Positions 9,721 through 18,122 are shown, counted from the stretch's first letter. The stretch is DNA of 21,404 bases from Cylindrotheca closterium (GCA_933822405.4 CAKOGP040001744.1:1-21404); one strand, 5' to 3'. Program-made: numbers and translations. Notes: generated by a model from the letters alone, not told the origin.

Positions 9721-10282
9721 GGCAGATATTCCATAAAATAGGCGATGAATATTTGAAACTCGTTGTAGTTTTCATACTACTCCTACCATGACGGCACATT
9801 TCTGCTTGGAATAACCAAAGATCGAAGAACAGACAAATAATATTTGATTTCAACAAAAAAAAGGCGCTAAGCGACCCGGATATGACTGTAGCAGAGGCAT
9901 TTTTTGTCCGTGTTGGTACCGTTTTTGATGGGAGCTAGTTTCAACAAGGATAGGTTTCAAGCATCGTGTCATACATAGTGCGTGTCATCATCATTGTTTC
10001 CATCAACAACACTTTGATCACGAGCCTCCAACGAGCAACAGCAGCAATGACCACAACAGACGCAAAATAGACATGATGCAAAATAGCCAGGAACCAGAAA
10101 CAGAACATTGTGTACATCAGGGGCATCAATGAACAAGCGGTGAGTTCCAACAAATCTGCATTGGCGCTCTCGATCTGAGTAGGTGCCGATTGATTAGAAT
10201 GAAGCAATCCAACAATCCACTAGAAAGCAAAAGCAGAGTGGGATTATCTTGCTACTGCGCTGCTTAAACAAGATTTGGAATG

Positions 10283-10642
10283 TTTTGCCTTTTCAATGGT
10301 TGGTCAAATCGTTTGCATTTAATACCGCAGCAAAGAAGACATTAAGGTTTCAATAAATTTGCCGTTACCTGCTTGTTGTGACCTGCTTGATACAGTAGTC
10401 TTTGAAGAACAAGCTTGATAGTGTAGTCTTTGAAGAACAAGCTTGATACAGTAGTCTTTGAAGAACAAGCAACAACGTTATGAATTTGGCAAGAAGAATG
10501 CAACAATCCAGATTGTTTGACAGCTGATGGAGCGGAGGGTGATTGATCTTGCTACTGTACAGCATAAATGCCTTTTCTATAGTCAAAGCATTGTTTGCAT
10601 TCACTACCACAGCAAACAAGACATGAAAGGTATCAATAAATG
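10283..10642. repeat. Diverged dispersed repeat inside the insertion
   Basis: The stretch 10283-10361 resembles 10567-10642; both contain GCCTTTTC, GTTTGCATT, CAGCAAA, AAGACAT and a TCAATAAAT tail. In addition TGCAACAATC(C/A)A(G/C)ATTGTTTGA occurs near 10499 and again near 10641, followed by related sequence containing ATCTTG. The unit seems to be roughly 145-285 bp long and repeated two to three times with substantial divergence. No coding function is apparent. Confidence 0.6.
10386..10469. repeat. Minisatellite, three 28 bp units
   Basis: The units are 10386-10413, 10414-10441 and 10442-10469, each CTTGATA(CA/GT)GTAGTCTTTGAAGAACAAG-like. Units 1 and 3 are identical and unit 2 differs at two bases (GT instead of CA). 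A degenerate partial unit precedes the array (GCTTGTTGTGACCTG). It lies inside the 1,674 bp insertion. Confidence 0.95.
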
Positions 10643-10941
10643 CAACAATCAACATTGTTTGAAAGCAGGAGGGGAGTGAGATTCATCTTGGACCTGCCCT
10701 GCTAAAATTGAGATTCGGAACCATTTTGAAATCAAACTTAACTATCTCATCAACTATGTTATCTATAGCATCTCAATGATTGGCTTGCAACGATTCATTT
10801 GTGATCAAGTCAAGAGTTTGACAATGAGAGAGTTCGGCAAAGATATGGCAGTATGATTGGAATCTAGCTACCTGCATCATCTTGCTGCCTCCTTACCATA
10901 CTCTATACTAGATAAACTACAACAATTTGGTAGTTTGGACA

Positions 10942-11360
10942 CTAGCAAGGGATGAATTCCGGTGGAACAGCCTCATGCCCAATTGGAGAAACACAAAGCA
11001 GCGGACGGAAATGAGCCTGTGCAAACTCATTCAGCCAAGAGTTGTATGCATTGAGTGCCCAGCCAAGATATAAACGGATCTCCTGGCAAACTGTTAGATC
11101 TTCAGCGAAGCCTCCAAAATTGGATTGTTGTGTTTTCCTATGAAGCTGCTCCGCACAGCTGGCTTCCACTGCTTTCCTTGTGCCATGCTTCAATTTTAAA
11201 ATGTGATGGCTTGTTATCCTGTGTAGAACTCCTTGTCTGTAGCATTGGTGAGTTTCTCCGTGACAAACAATATTTTTGATTCCCCTTTTTTGAATTGCAG
11301 TAACCTGGATATGGCACCAGCTCCCGTCACGTACCGTATGTAGAAACTGGTAGACGCAAG
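10942..11360 (-). pseudogene. Unassigned reading frame inside the insertion
   Basis: A minus-strand frame is open from beyond the insertion edge (it would start at 11463 in antisense RT sequence) to a stop at 10942. The part inside the insertion is about 135 codons, with blocks such as WCHIQVTAIQKRG and NSWLNEFAQAHFRPLLCVSP. Other minus-strand frames in the same place also show short protein-like blocks, so the original frame may have shifted. I do not recognise it. If the insertion is a DNA transposon, this could be the last trace of its own gene. Confidence 0.2.
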
Positions 11361-11402
11361 CAAACGGTTTGACCAAGATTATATGATATCTGCCAATAAA
11401 AC

Positions 11403-12745
11403 TTGCCCCAGGGGGAGCTATGCAATTTGGCATGGCCCCACTACGCATCCGCAAGGCACTCATGAAGGCAAACCCGGACTATGGGTCAGTTTACATGTAC
11501 AAGAACGACATATTGGACGGTTTATACCGCATCCGACTGTCAACTACCGGTGCACTCAAGCTTGGGGTCATTATACCGCGTTTTGAGGGACTTCCACAAT
11601 TGGTTGCACTGCCACTTGTGCTTCCAATGGGTTGGACAGAAAGTCCTCCATGGTTCTGTGCTTTCACGGAAACCGTTGCCAACTTAACAAATATTGACTT
11701 GCAACAAAACAAGCAAGTGCCACCGCATCCCTTGGGAAGGGCAGCAGCCATCACTGACTTTGAAGTGAGGGACACACAAGTTGTGAGACCTATACCAAAA
11801 TCTCACCAGCCACTGATTTACCAGCGCCCATTGAAAAAGATGGAAGTATTTGTGGACAATTTTGTTGGAATGGGCCAAGACCATCCAAGCAATCCTTTTA
11901 AAAAAAAACAAGCCGTCCTCAGCCACAACATTGACAAGGTTTTCCGACCAAATCGACCCACTGACAATCAGTGGCGAAAAGAGCCACAGTCACAATTGAA
12001 AATGGCCAAGGGAGATGCCTCTTGGCACACAGTCAAAGAAGCCTTGGGTTGGAACTGGGGAGCGACAACAAAGACATTGCAATTGAAAGAGAAACGAGTG
12101 AGCAAGGCCCTGTCACTCCTGGGCAAGGTCTTGGATTGCAAACGCGTCTCCCTGAAACGATGGCAGCAGGTGTTAGGAGTTTGACAAAGCCTGCAGCCAG
12201 GAATTTTGGGCAGTGAGGGACATTTCTCCCTGCTGCAGGATGCACTGATTTGACAGGTGGATTATAGGGTGCGTTTGACTCCTGAGGTCCGTGAGCAACT
12301 GGAAATCTTCCAAGATGCAAAGCGCCCCACAACACTTGAAGAACTGGTACCAGGCGTTGACTTTTACGTTGGCACTTGCGATGCGGCAAAGTTGGAAAGG
12401 GGAGCAGTGTGGTTCACAGACAATGGAGAGGCCATCGTCTGGCGCGAACCATATCAAGAAGCAGTGAAAAAAGAGGTCATTTCATATCACAATCTGACAG
12501 GAAAACTTACCGACTCAGACTTGGAGCTGGAAGGCACCGTTCTCCATCATTTTGTCCTTGGAAAGACCGCCCAGGTGGAAGGCGAAGCCACTTATACGGG
12601 CTGTGACAAAACAGCAGCAGTGTTGTGGAGCACAAAAGGATCTTCCACCTCTCAAAAGGCAAGAGCAAGAACATTACGGTTAGCGGCAGGATTACAGCGG
12701 GAACAAAGAGCACATCATCATATTGGGCACTTATCTGGAACAAAC
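11403..12745 (+). pseudogene. YR retroelement, RT core and RNase H
   Basis: One frame runs from LAPGGAMQFG through YMYKNDILDGLYRIRL (first catalytic Asp region), LVALPLVLPMGWTESPPWF and CAFTETVANL to the box VFVDNFVGM (11849-11872), which replaces the expected Val-Asp-Asp by Val-Asp-Asn. TGAs at 12182-12184 and 12251-12253 interrupt the connection region. RNase H follows with its acidic residues visible: Asp in GTCDAA (codon at 12380), Glu in SDLELEG (12524) and Asp in YTGCDKTAA (12605). A frame change near 12735-12750 precedes the fourth acidic motif. Reverse transcription and RNA-strand removal would be its roles. The Asn in the active site and the stops make it inactive. Confidence 0.85.
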
Positions 12746-12976
12746 ATCAAATGGCCGACAATGCTAGCCGACTGTGGCACTCATATTTTAATTGCACGTA
12801 TCCACAGATCAACTCTTGGCAACTTTACAGGATGGCAAACGCCGTGAACTCCTTGATGACATCCGTGCTGTCGAACTCGGAATCAAACGCGGAGTCTGTC
12901 CTTCAAGAGTTGCAAAGGCATACTTGGTCTGGACCACATGGGTTGCCTTCTGCAACAGCCTCACCCTCTGTCTGCA
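12735..12976 (+). pseudogene. YR retroelement, RNase H end and tyrosine recombinase N-terminus
   Basis: In a second frame MADNASRLWHSYFNCTYPQ completes RNase H (the Asp of MADNASR is the fourth acidic residue). A further frame change gives VCPSRVAKAYLVWTTWVAFC near 12894-12953, which resembles the N-terminal helical domain of DIRS-type tyrosine recombinases (Arg, then Trp-x-x-Trp-x-x-Phe-Cys). The frame ends within the following CNSLTLCLQ, where antisense Copia sequence takes over near 12963-12980. Confidence 0.65.
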
Positions 12977-14225
12977 GTCGACAATCCCTTGCTCAGCATC
13001 CACTTTTGCTCTCGTGATAAAGCCGCGACCTCTGGGCTTCGGTGCTTTTGGGGGCAACACTTCTTTGCCTTCCAAGTGACCAAACTCGCTTGTTGACCAA
13101 TCCTTTCTGGCAAAAGCAGCTTTGTCAATCTCAGGATAACTAGGGTCAAACACCAACTCAGCATTGTGGTGCTTCTTTAAGTAACCGAATATATTCAAGA
13201 CCTGTTCAAGATGACCAAATCGCGTCATCGGCAGCTGTGACGATAGAATGCTGCATTCCAAGCAGATGTCAACTTGACCGAGTTCCACAATCTATCTCAA
13301 AACGCCAATCAAGGACATGTAGTACAAAGCATCTTTTGGCTCCAGCTCCGGCTTGATAACTGGTCCGCATTGGTGTCCTGGCGCTTGCAGGTATTTTGAA
13401 TCTTTTGTCACCAGCGGTGTGACAATCATTCAGGTACTTTTCAACATTCTTGACGGCTTGTTGTACGTAAGATGATGATCCAAATGCCCAAGCTTTGGCA
13501 CCGTGATCAAGCGTCACCTGTCGCACATTACCGCCAAGATAGATCTTTGGTGGACCAATGCTCTTATCTTTCAACAGAAAATACTTCCCAACTTGGTTTC
13601 GTAGCGTTCGTTCTGGATGTTCAGATACACAGAGGCAGTCATCGGTGTACAGCAGTATGTATTCCCAATATTCTTGTCCATCGGCTTTAATAGCAGGCCT
13701 CATTCAAACATCCGGGTCGGCCGGGCAAGACTCGAATCCCAGGTGTCGCATACAAGCATGTAGATGATTTCTGAAATTGCGTCCAGCAGTTTTGCCGCCA
13801 TAAATTGCACGATGAATTAGAGCAACCTTGCCAACGTTTCCAATCCAAACTCTGGGCCACAAACGATATAATCCTTCTGTGATGACGAGGCTTGGAGGTA
13901 TGCATTTCTAATATACTTCAAGATCATTCAATGCAGCGTAGGTGAACGCAATGCGCACACTCTCTCTCCACACCACTCCAGCATATTGAGAACAAGTTGG
14001 ATCAGGCGTCTTGTGTCCATCTAGGACCCATCTAGCCTTCCGGGTGAAGTCAATCTTCACATCCCAGACCAGGTGTCCGATACTTTTGACCATCCTGGTA
14101 GAGCTTGAATCCCATGGTCTTGTAACTCAATCGCAATACCAAGCTGCGTCATTTCCAATTGCAACGCTGTGATCCACAGGTTGTTTCTATTTTGAGCATC
14201 AAGTCTCTTTGCATGTGCCACACTA
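12970..14225 (-). pseudogene. pol: Copia-type pol fragment 3 (antisense): RT and start of RNase H
   Basis: Read from about 14225 downward: HAKRLDAQN and NLWITALQLEMTQLGIAIE, then HLVWDVKIDFTRKARWVLDG, ESVRIAFTYAALNDLEVY, a frameshifted middle part (13687-13905), RPAIKADGQEYWEYILLY-TDD active-site box (about 13640), YLGGNVRQVTLDHGAKAWAF, then after another shift VDICLECSILSSQLP and GHLEQVLNIFGYLKKHHNAE, ending in PKPRGRGFITRAKVDA near 12980. It is a third, distinct Copia family in the window. A TGA (13704-13706) replaces the Trp of the Asp-Val-Trp-Met motif that is intact in fragment 1. No LTR, gag or integrase flanks it. It interrupts the recombinase gene on the opposite strand. Confidence 0.88.
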
Positions 14226-14329
14226 AACAGATCAATTACTGGACAAAATAGAGACAAGGAAAACTTATGACTACCAGATCTTTTCAGACTACAAAACAAG
14301 ACGTACGGAGGACCCCTCAATGTTGACTT

Positions 14330-14775
14330 GATACAAGAATCGATGCAGAATTTTGTGGTTATGTCATTCCCCTTTGCCGGTCTGATATTTGTCAAAAAAA
14401 AAATGCGGTGCCAGAAGAAAAGATCGGTTTGGGCACGTCATTTAACGGTGCCATTGTCCGGCACCTTTGAAAGAATCAGCACACGACTGGCAACACCCCC
14501 TTGTTCACCTACTATTCCAAGTCTGGAGTCTCTTGCAATGTCACAGATCAAATGATGACAAAATATTTGAGAGCTGTTGCTCTCTTTGTGGAGGCCAATT
14601 GTCTCCCACAATTGGTGCTCTTTGATGCACCGGGGCTACCGCGCTTCTTGAAGGCAATATCCCAACTAGTCTCATCAAACTACTCGGTTGGTGGTGCTCA
14701 GATGAAGTTTTTTGGTACCTTCACACCAAGTCCGAGCCTTTGATGCAACGCTTGACCAATGAAGTTGGTGAATGA
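14330..14775 (+). pseudogene. YR retroelement, tyrosine recombinase C-terminal half
   Basis: After a degenerate stretch (14330-14480) comes NTPLFTYYSKSGVSCN and TDQMMTKYLRAVALF, then a frame change near 14600 into GAL-stop-CTGATALL and IPTSLIKLLGWWCSDEVF followed by WYLHTKSEPLMQ, ending TGA at 14773-14775. This fits the end of a DIRS-type recombinase: the Ser/His-Leu-Arg-x-Gly-Gly/Ala box, the Leu-Gly-Arg-Trp-x-Ser-Asp box and the nucleophilic Tyr of the Tyr-Leu-His motif (codon 14716-14718). The conserved Arg of the first box is a TGA (14623-14625). The Arg residues of the Gly-Arg-Trp-Arg box are Trp (14689) and Cys (14695), and the residue before the Tyr is Trp (14713). The Tyr itself is kept. 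Inactive remnant. Confidence 0.75.
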
Positions 14776-15087
14776 GCTGCAGCTCAGTTGCAGCTCTTTC
14801 CTTTTGAAAAGACTGCTCTGTAGTTGACAGATTGAATTTGAAGTCTAGGAATACATAGTTATAAAGATTACCTCAGTCCCACCTCAAAGCGATTGAGAAG
14901 GATGAGCAATTGCAAGAGGTGTACGGAGTGTGATTCATGAGCAAAGTTATTTTGGCTCGGACGCACCAGAATGTCAAATTCAGGCCCAAAATCTGTCCAC
15001 TTGGATTGTTTTGAGAATTTGTTTTTTAAGCTAAATAATTTTTATGTGTCCGTTAAATGCTCTGTGACTTTGACGCGGGGTGTTTCT

Positions 15088-15148
15088 TTTGACGCGGGAA
15101 TGACGCAACTTGTGTTAGTTTAACGCAGAGTTGCATCAGTTTGAAGCC
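15088..15148. repeat. Diverged direct repeat, copy 1
   Basis: This 61 bp block begins TTTGACGCGGGAATGACGCA and aligns along its length with 15704-15763: TTTGACGC, GA(t/c)(c)GACxCAACTTG, AACGxAGA, and a TTTGA(a/g) end. A further TTTGACGCGGG stands just upstream at 15070, and TTCTGCGTCAA at 15150-15160 is an inverted version of the core. Confidence 0.6.
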
Positions 15149-15703
15149 AATTCTGCGTCAACTGAAGTGGGACTAAACCCGCTTACTGGTATAAGTTTCA
15201 TCATCAAAGGAATCCCCCAGATATAGTCCTGCTCAAAAGTCTTGTAGAAAACATATTTGAGAACCGGATTTGGCAATATTGAAACTGATCTAGGCATACT
15301 TGGCCAGGGATCTGGCAATGCCTCCCATTCCTTTCAGGATCTTTCTGCTCTCATTGTCTCATTTGTTTAGGAACTTATTGCATCCAGAATTCTTGTTGAA
15401 CACCAAAGAACAAGGTAGTATGTGATTTTTGCAAAATGAAAAAGTTCGAATCATTGCAAGGTATTTGAATCCATAACTATGATAAGCATACGCTTTGTGA
15501 TAGGTGCTGTCCTGCTGGTATCAATCCAAATTCGTTTAGCCGAGCTTGGAACTGTGAAATTTGGGATATGAATCCAAGTACTTCTGATGAAGTAGCTGAT
15601 GTCAGAGCCTGTACTGTGTTCTTATAACATTGTGTTTCTGGCCTCCCTTGAGTTTGACGCTGGATTGCATCTGTTTGACGTTGGATTGACGCAATTTCTT
15701 GAG

Positions 15704-15763
15704 TTTGACGCAGGATCGACACAACTTGCATCAATTCAACGTAGATTTGAGTTAATTTGAGAC
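15704..15763. repeat. Diverged direct repeat, copy 2
   Basis: This 60 bp block begins TTTGACGCAGGATCGACACA and matches copy 1 about 616 bp upstream. Two further TTTGACG(C/T)TGGATTG units precede it (15653-15690) and another TTGACGC follows at 15791. The spacing between cores varies, so this is a degenerate family rather than a strict tandem array. Confidence 0.6.
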
Positions 15764-15794
15764 AGGGCGCATGCCCGGTTTTGGGTCAAATTGA

Positions 15795-15828
15795 CGCGGG
15801 CATGACCTAGTTTCACAGTGTGCCCGCG
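15795..15828. repeat. GC-rich hairpin, 8 bp perfect stem
   Basis: CGCGGGCA (15795-15802) and TGCCCGCG (15821-15828) are perfectly complementary around an 18-base loop. Just upstream CATGCCC (15770-15776) can pair alternatively with GGGCATG (15798-15804). In AT-rich surroundings this stands out. It could be a foldback near an element end, or chance. Confidence 0.6.
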
Positions 15829-16501
15829 CTAAAACTGAAACGGACGCTTAACGTTTTTTAAAAAGAGCGTTTTCATGTTGTGGTGCATTCCTGGAATGAA
15901 TATCAGCCAATCGCATTTATTCTATCTAGTCGATTGACGGCCTTGGCTGGAGACGTCTGAGGTCTTCCTACCGCAAAAAGCATGTAGAAATTACTTTGAG
16001 GTCTCCTACCATAGAAATTATTTTGAGTTTTTTCCTACAGCAACCTTACGACAAAGTTTAACGGTATGTCCGCCGCTCAACAGATCATTTTCATACTAAT
16101 TTGTGGGAAGAGGACTGCTGATCCAAGATTTTCAACCCCATACAGACATACAATCAAAGTTTTCTGCTTTATGTGGAATGTGGCATGGCAACACATAATG
16201 ATGGCAAGAAATGACCATGTAGCTGAAGATGTCTAATTGGATGCCAATTGACACTTTTTTCTTACAGAAATATACCATGTTGTAATAACATTACAAGTTT
16301 TACGTATCATCTGGCGCTCTTGTTTGAAAAAGAAAATACTTCAAAATCGGAACAGCACATCATGTCCTTTTCTGCCCTCTTGCTTTATTGTGCAGAATCT
16401 TTGACCTCAATACTCCCTCCTGATCGAACAGCTTAAAGTGCTATCGTTGTGCTCCTGGCTCTCATTGTAGAGAGAGCGGACTAGTGCATTGATGTAGCTA
16501 C

Positions 16502-16736
16502 TGTTGGACATGATAGACGGTGATTGATATTGCTATTGGGGTGTATTTACGGGGGTCTGAAGCAGCTGTGAGTAGATGATGAAAGACTGATCTTAGGCTG
16601 AATATTCGGCGATGACCGTTGGCCTTCGATCGCTCTAATACATCTTTTCAGGACTTGGCAGTCCAGTCAGTCATGTTACGTCCCCTCTTGTTCTATTTAG
16701 GCGACTCTGTTGTGTGTTCATCTTGGTCTGTTTTCA
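16502..16736 (-). repeat. Candidate 3' LTR of the Gypsy element
   Basis: The segment begins TGTTGGACATG on the plus strand and ends TTTTCA, giving TG...CA boundaries, and its right edge abuts a pyrimidine run (16737-16749) that is a polypurine tract on the element's strand. The 5' LTR lies outside the window, so no second copy can confirm it. The left boundary is the weaker one. Confidence 0.3.
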
Positions 16737-16749
16737 CCTCCCTCTTCTT
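16737..16749 (-). other. Candidate polypurine tract of the Gypsy element
   Basis: On the minus strand this reads AAGAAGAGGGAGG, directly followed by TGAAAACAG, the layout of a plus-strand primer next to a 3' LTR. Confidence 0.4.
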
Positions 16750-17290
16750 GATGAATGGCTGTTGGCACCAAACAAGGTAGCCAAAGAAAAATCGTCATCT
16801 AACCCACAATTGCAAATTGGGCTGCAGGATTCTCTCCAACGTCCAGGTTGCTGGCGAGCAGCTTCAAGTGTCTGACAGTTGCGTCCAGGTCCAATGTTTG
16901 ACTAGGTGTTTCGCGGTACGACGGACAGAACGGGAGGATCAGTCCTCATCTTAGGCGTTGTACACATGTAGGGGGTAAGGGGTTGCTATATCTGGTCCTT
17001 TGTCTTTGGGGCTTCGTGTTCCTGCTACTCTGCCAGTCATGACTTGTACTGCATGCTGCGGACATGGGGTAGTTTGTTGATGGTGGCTTTTTGTTGGGTC
17101 AACCTGTACTATGGTCTGCTGCGACAGACCGTCGTAACTTTTGGGTCTGGGGCTTGGGTCAACTTGATTGGGGCTATCTAGGGTCTATCGTGGGTCATCT
17201 TTGGGTCAGCGTTGGGGCTTTCAAGGTGTATACTGTCTGTAGGCTTGGTTTGTTGTGGGTCTATTCTTTTGTGCTGGTTATCTGTGTTTA
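16750..17290 (-). other. 3' untranslated region of the Gypsy element
   Basis: No conserved coding frame is seen on either strand. The plus strand is rich in TTGGGTC/GGGGCTT repeats at 17140-17215, which makes a 109-codon plus-strand frame (17091-17420) that I regard as a shadow. Confidence 0.45.
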
Positions 17291-18113
17291 TCATTTGTGG
17301 CGCGCTCGTTTGTGTGCTCTACTTGGTGGTGTTGACTTGGGCGTGATGTTGGCAACTTTTAGTTTCATCTGTGTTGCCGCCTCTCTCACTTTTCCCCACA
17401 CCACGTCCGGTATTTTGTAGTCTTGTTCAAAGTCAAATGGTCTGTATACGCCGTCTTCAACAATGTTGACCTCTTTCTGGTACCAGGCGTAGTTGTGCGG
17501 GCTCTTGTTTAGCACCTGGTCTACTTTGCTGGGTCTGATGGGTACTGTTGGGCCGTATATTGTCTCTTCGGTGAATTCTTTGATTAGGGGCCAAAAGGGG
17601 CTGGTCATTGGGGGGGTAGCAGTGGGTTTTGGTATGTACCACTTGCAGTGATACTGTCCTTTTGTTCTTGCTAGTCTCTTGTTGGTCTCCTCCATGTCGA
17701 TTTGTATCATGTACCAGTTGTTCCACCCTGATGTGTTGTCTTGATGGGCTATGACGTATAATTTGTCCTTGGATTGTGCGGTTCGTTTGTAAGCTCTGTA
17801 GATTGAGTTCTTTTGTGATGGTTTCTGTGGTATGGACCTCTCTGGTGTGGTTGGCGCCTTCTGTATCTGTTGGTGGTGCGTTTCTGTTAATCGGCCGAGG
17901 CTGCATGCGTTGGATAGCGTCCAGTATGGATGGTGTAGGGGTGTCGTCTTCTTCTTCGTCTGATGAATCTTCCGTTGGCTCAACTTCTTCATCCCAAATG
18001 TCTTTGATTGGCTCAAATGCATTTTCTGTGTCTGTCGGTGTTGTCGCGTATTTACCAAAATCAACAAGTCCTAGATTCATTTCCAGGGGGCTGTGTGCTA
18101 GCGGGCTCCTCAT
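17291..18113 (-). pseudogene. pol: Gypsy pol C-terminal extension
   Basis: From 18113 a frame starts with NLGLVDFGKYATTPTDTENA and a very acidic stretch (Glu/Asp/Ser-rich, including DSSDEEEDD), typical of a flexible linker. Between about 17870 and 17760 the frame changes to one with DKLYVIAHQDN, GWNNWYMIQIDMEETNKR and GQYHCKWYIPKP, then FWPLIKEF, NYAWYQKEVNIVEDGVYRPF and a basic end at 17291. The Trp/Tyr-rich block (WYMIQID... YHCKWYIP) has the look of a small beta-barrel, chromo-like module as found at the end of some Gypsy integrases, but I have no structural proof. I have an impression of the same block in other diatom Gypsy elements. A targeting role would be inference only. Confidence 0.6.
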
Positions 18114-18122
18114 GTTTGCTAG

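Larger units (their letters stand above)
9721..11394. mobile_element. 1,674 bp insertion with short terminal inverted repeats in the RT frame
   Basis: The left end reads GGCAGATATTCCATAAAATA and the inverted right end GGCAGATATCATATAATCTT: nine identical terminal bases and 14 of 20 overall. The flanks are TATGAAAC (9713-9720) and AATAAAAC (11395-11402), an imperfect 8 bp repeat with 6 of 8 matching. The RT frame ends at ...MetLys on the left and resumes as LeuAlaProGlyGly on the right, in phase, once the insertion and one flank copy are removed. An 8 bp target duplication is typical of hAT superfamily elements, but I recognise no hAT transposase inside, so it is probably non-autonomous or decayed. 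Internal content is tandem and dispersed repeats plus one unassigned minus-strand frame. Confidence 0.7.
9193..14775 (+). mobile_element. Tyrosine-recombinase retroelement (DIRS-like order), twice interrupted
   Basis: In order on the plus strand lie an RT N-terminal region (9193-9720), RT core and RNase H (11403-12840), the first residues of a tyrosine recombinase (about 12890-12976) and a recombinase C-terminus (about 14330-14775). The order RT, RNase H, tyrosine recombinase defines DIRS-type (YR) retroelements. Two foreign segments separate the parts: a DNA-transposon-like insertion (9721-11394) and an antisense Copia fragment (about 12970-14225). Stops and frameshifts occur in every part. 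No integrase or LTR is present for this element, as expected for DIRS types. Terminal repeats are not proven; the repeat-rich stretch 15060-15860 is a candidate location for one end. Confidence 0.75.
14776..16500. other. Non-coding stretch with diverged repeats
   Basis: No gene is supported. It holds two clusters of TTTGACGC-type repeats (15065-15170 and 15650-15800), a GC-rich hairpin (15795-15828) and otherwise unstructured sequence. A 62-codon plus-strand frame at 16248-16436 has no recognisable content. The position directly after the recombinase stop makes this a candidate for the terminal region of the YR retroelement. Confidence 0.5.

Noticed and set aside
10386..10469. CRISPR array
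   Set aside because: The 28 bp units are directly adjacent without spacers, in eukaryotic transposon DNA. It is a minisatellite.
3959..12253. TGA recoded as an amino acid, because most in-frame stops are TGA (3959, 4570, 5293, 7441, 8290, 9427, 12182, 12251)
   Set aside because: TAG and TAA stops and frameshifts occur in the same genes, and neighbouring conserved Arg codons have become TGG or TGC. CpG decay explains all of these together without a new genetic code.
13715..13760. tRNA-like B-box (GACTCGAATCCCAG)
   Set aside because: There is no matching A-box, cloverleaf or acceptor stem, and the sequence is antisense Copia RT.
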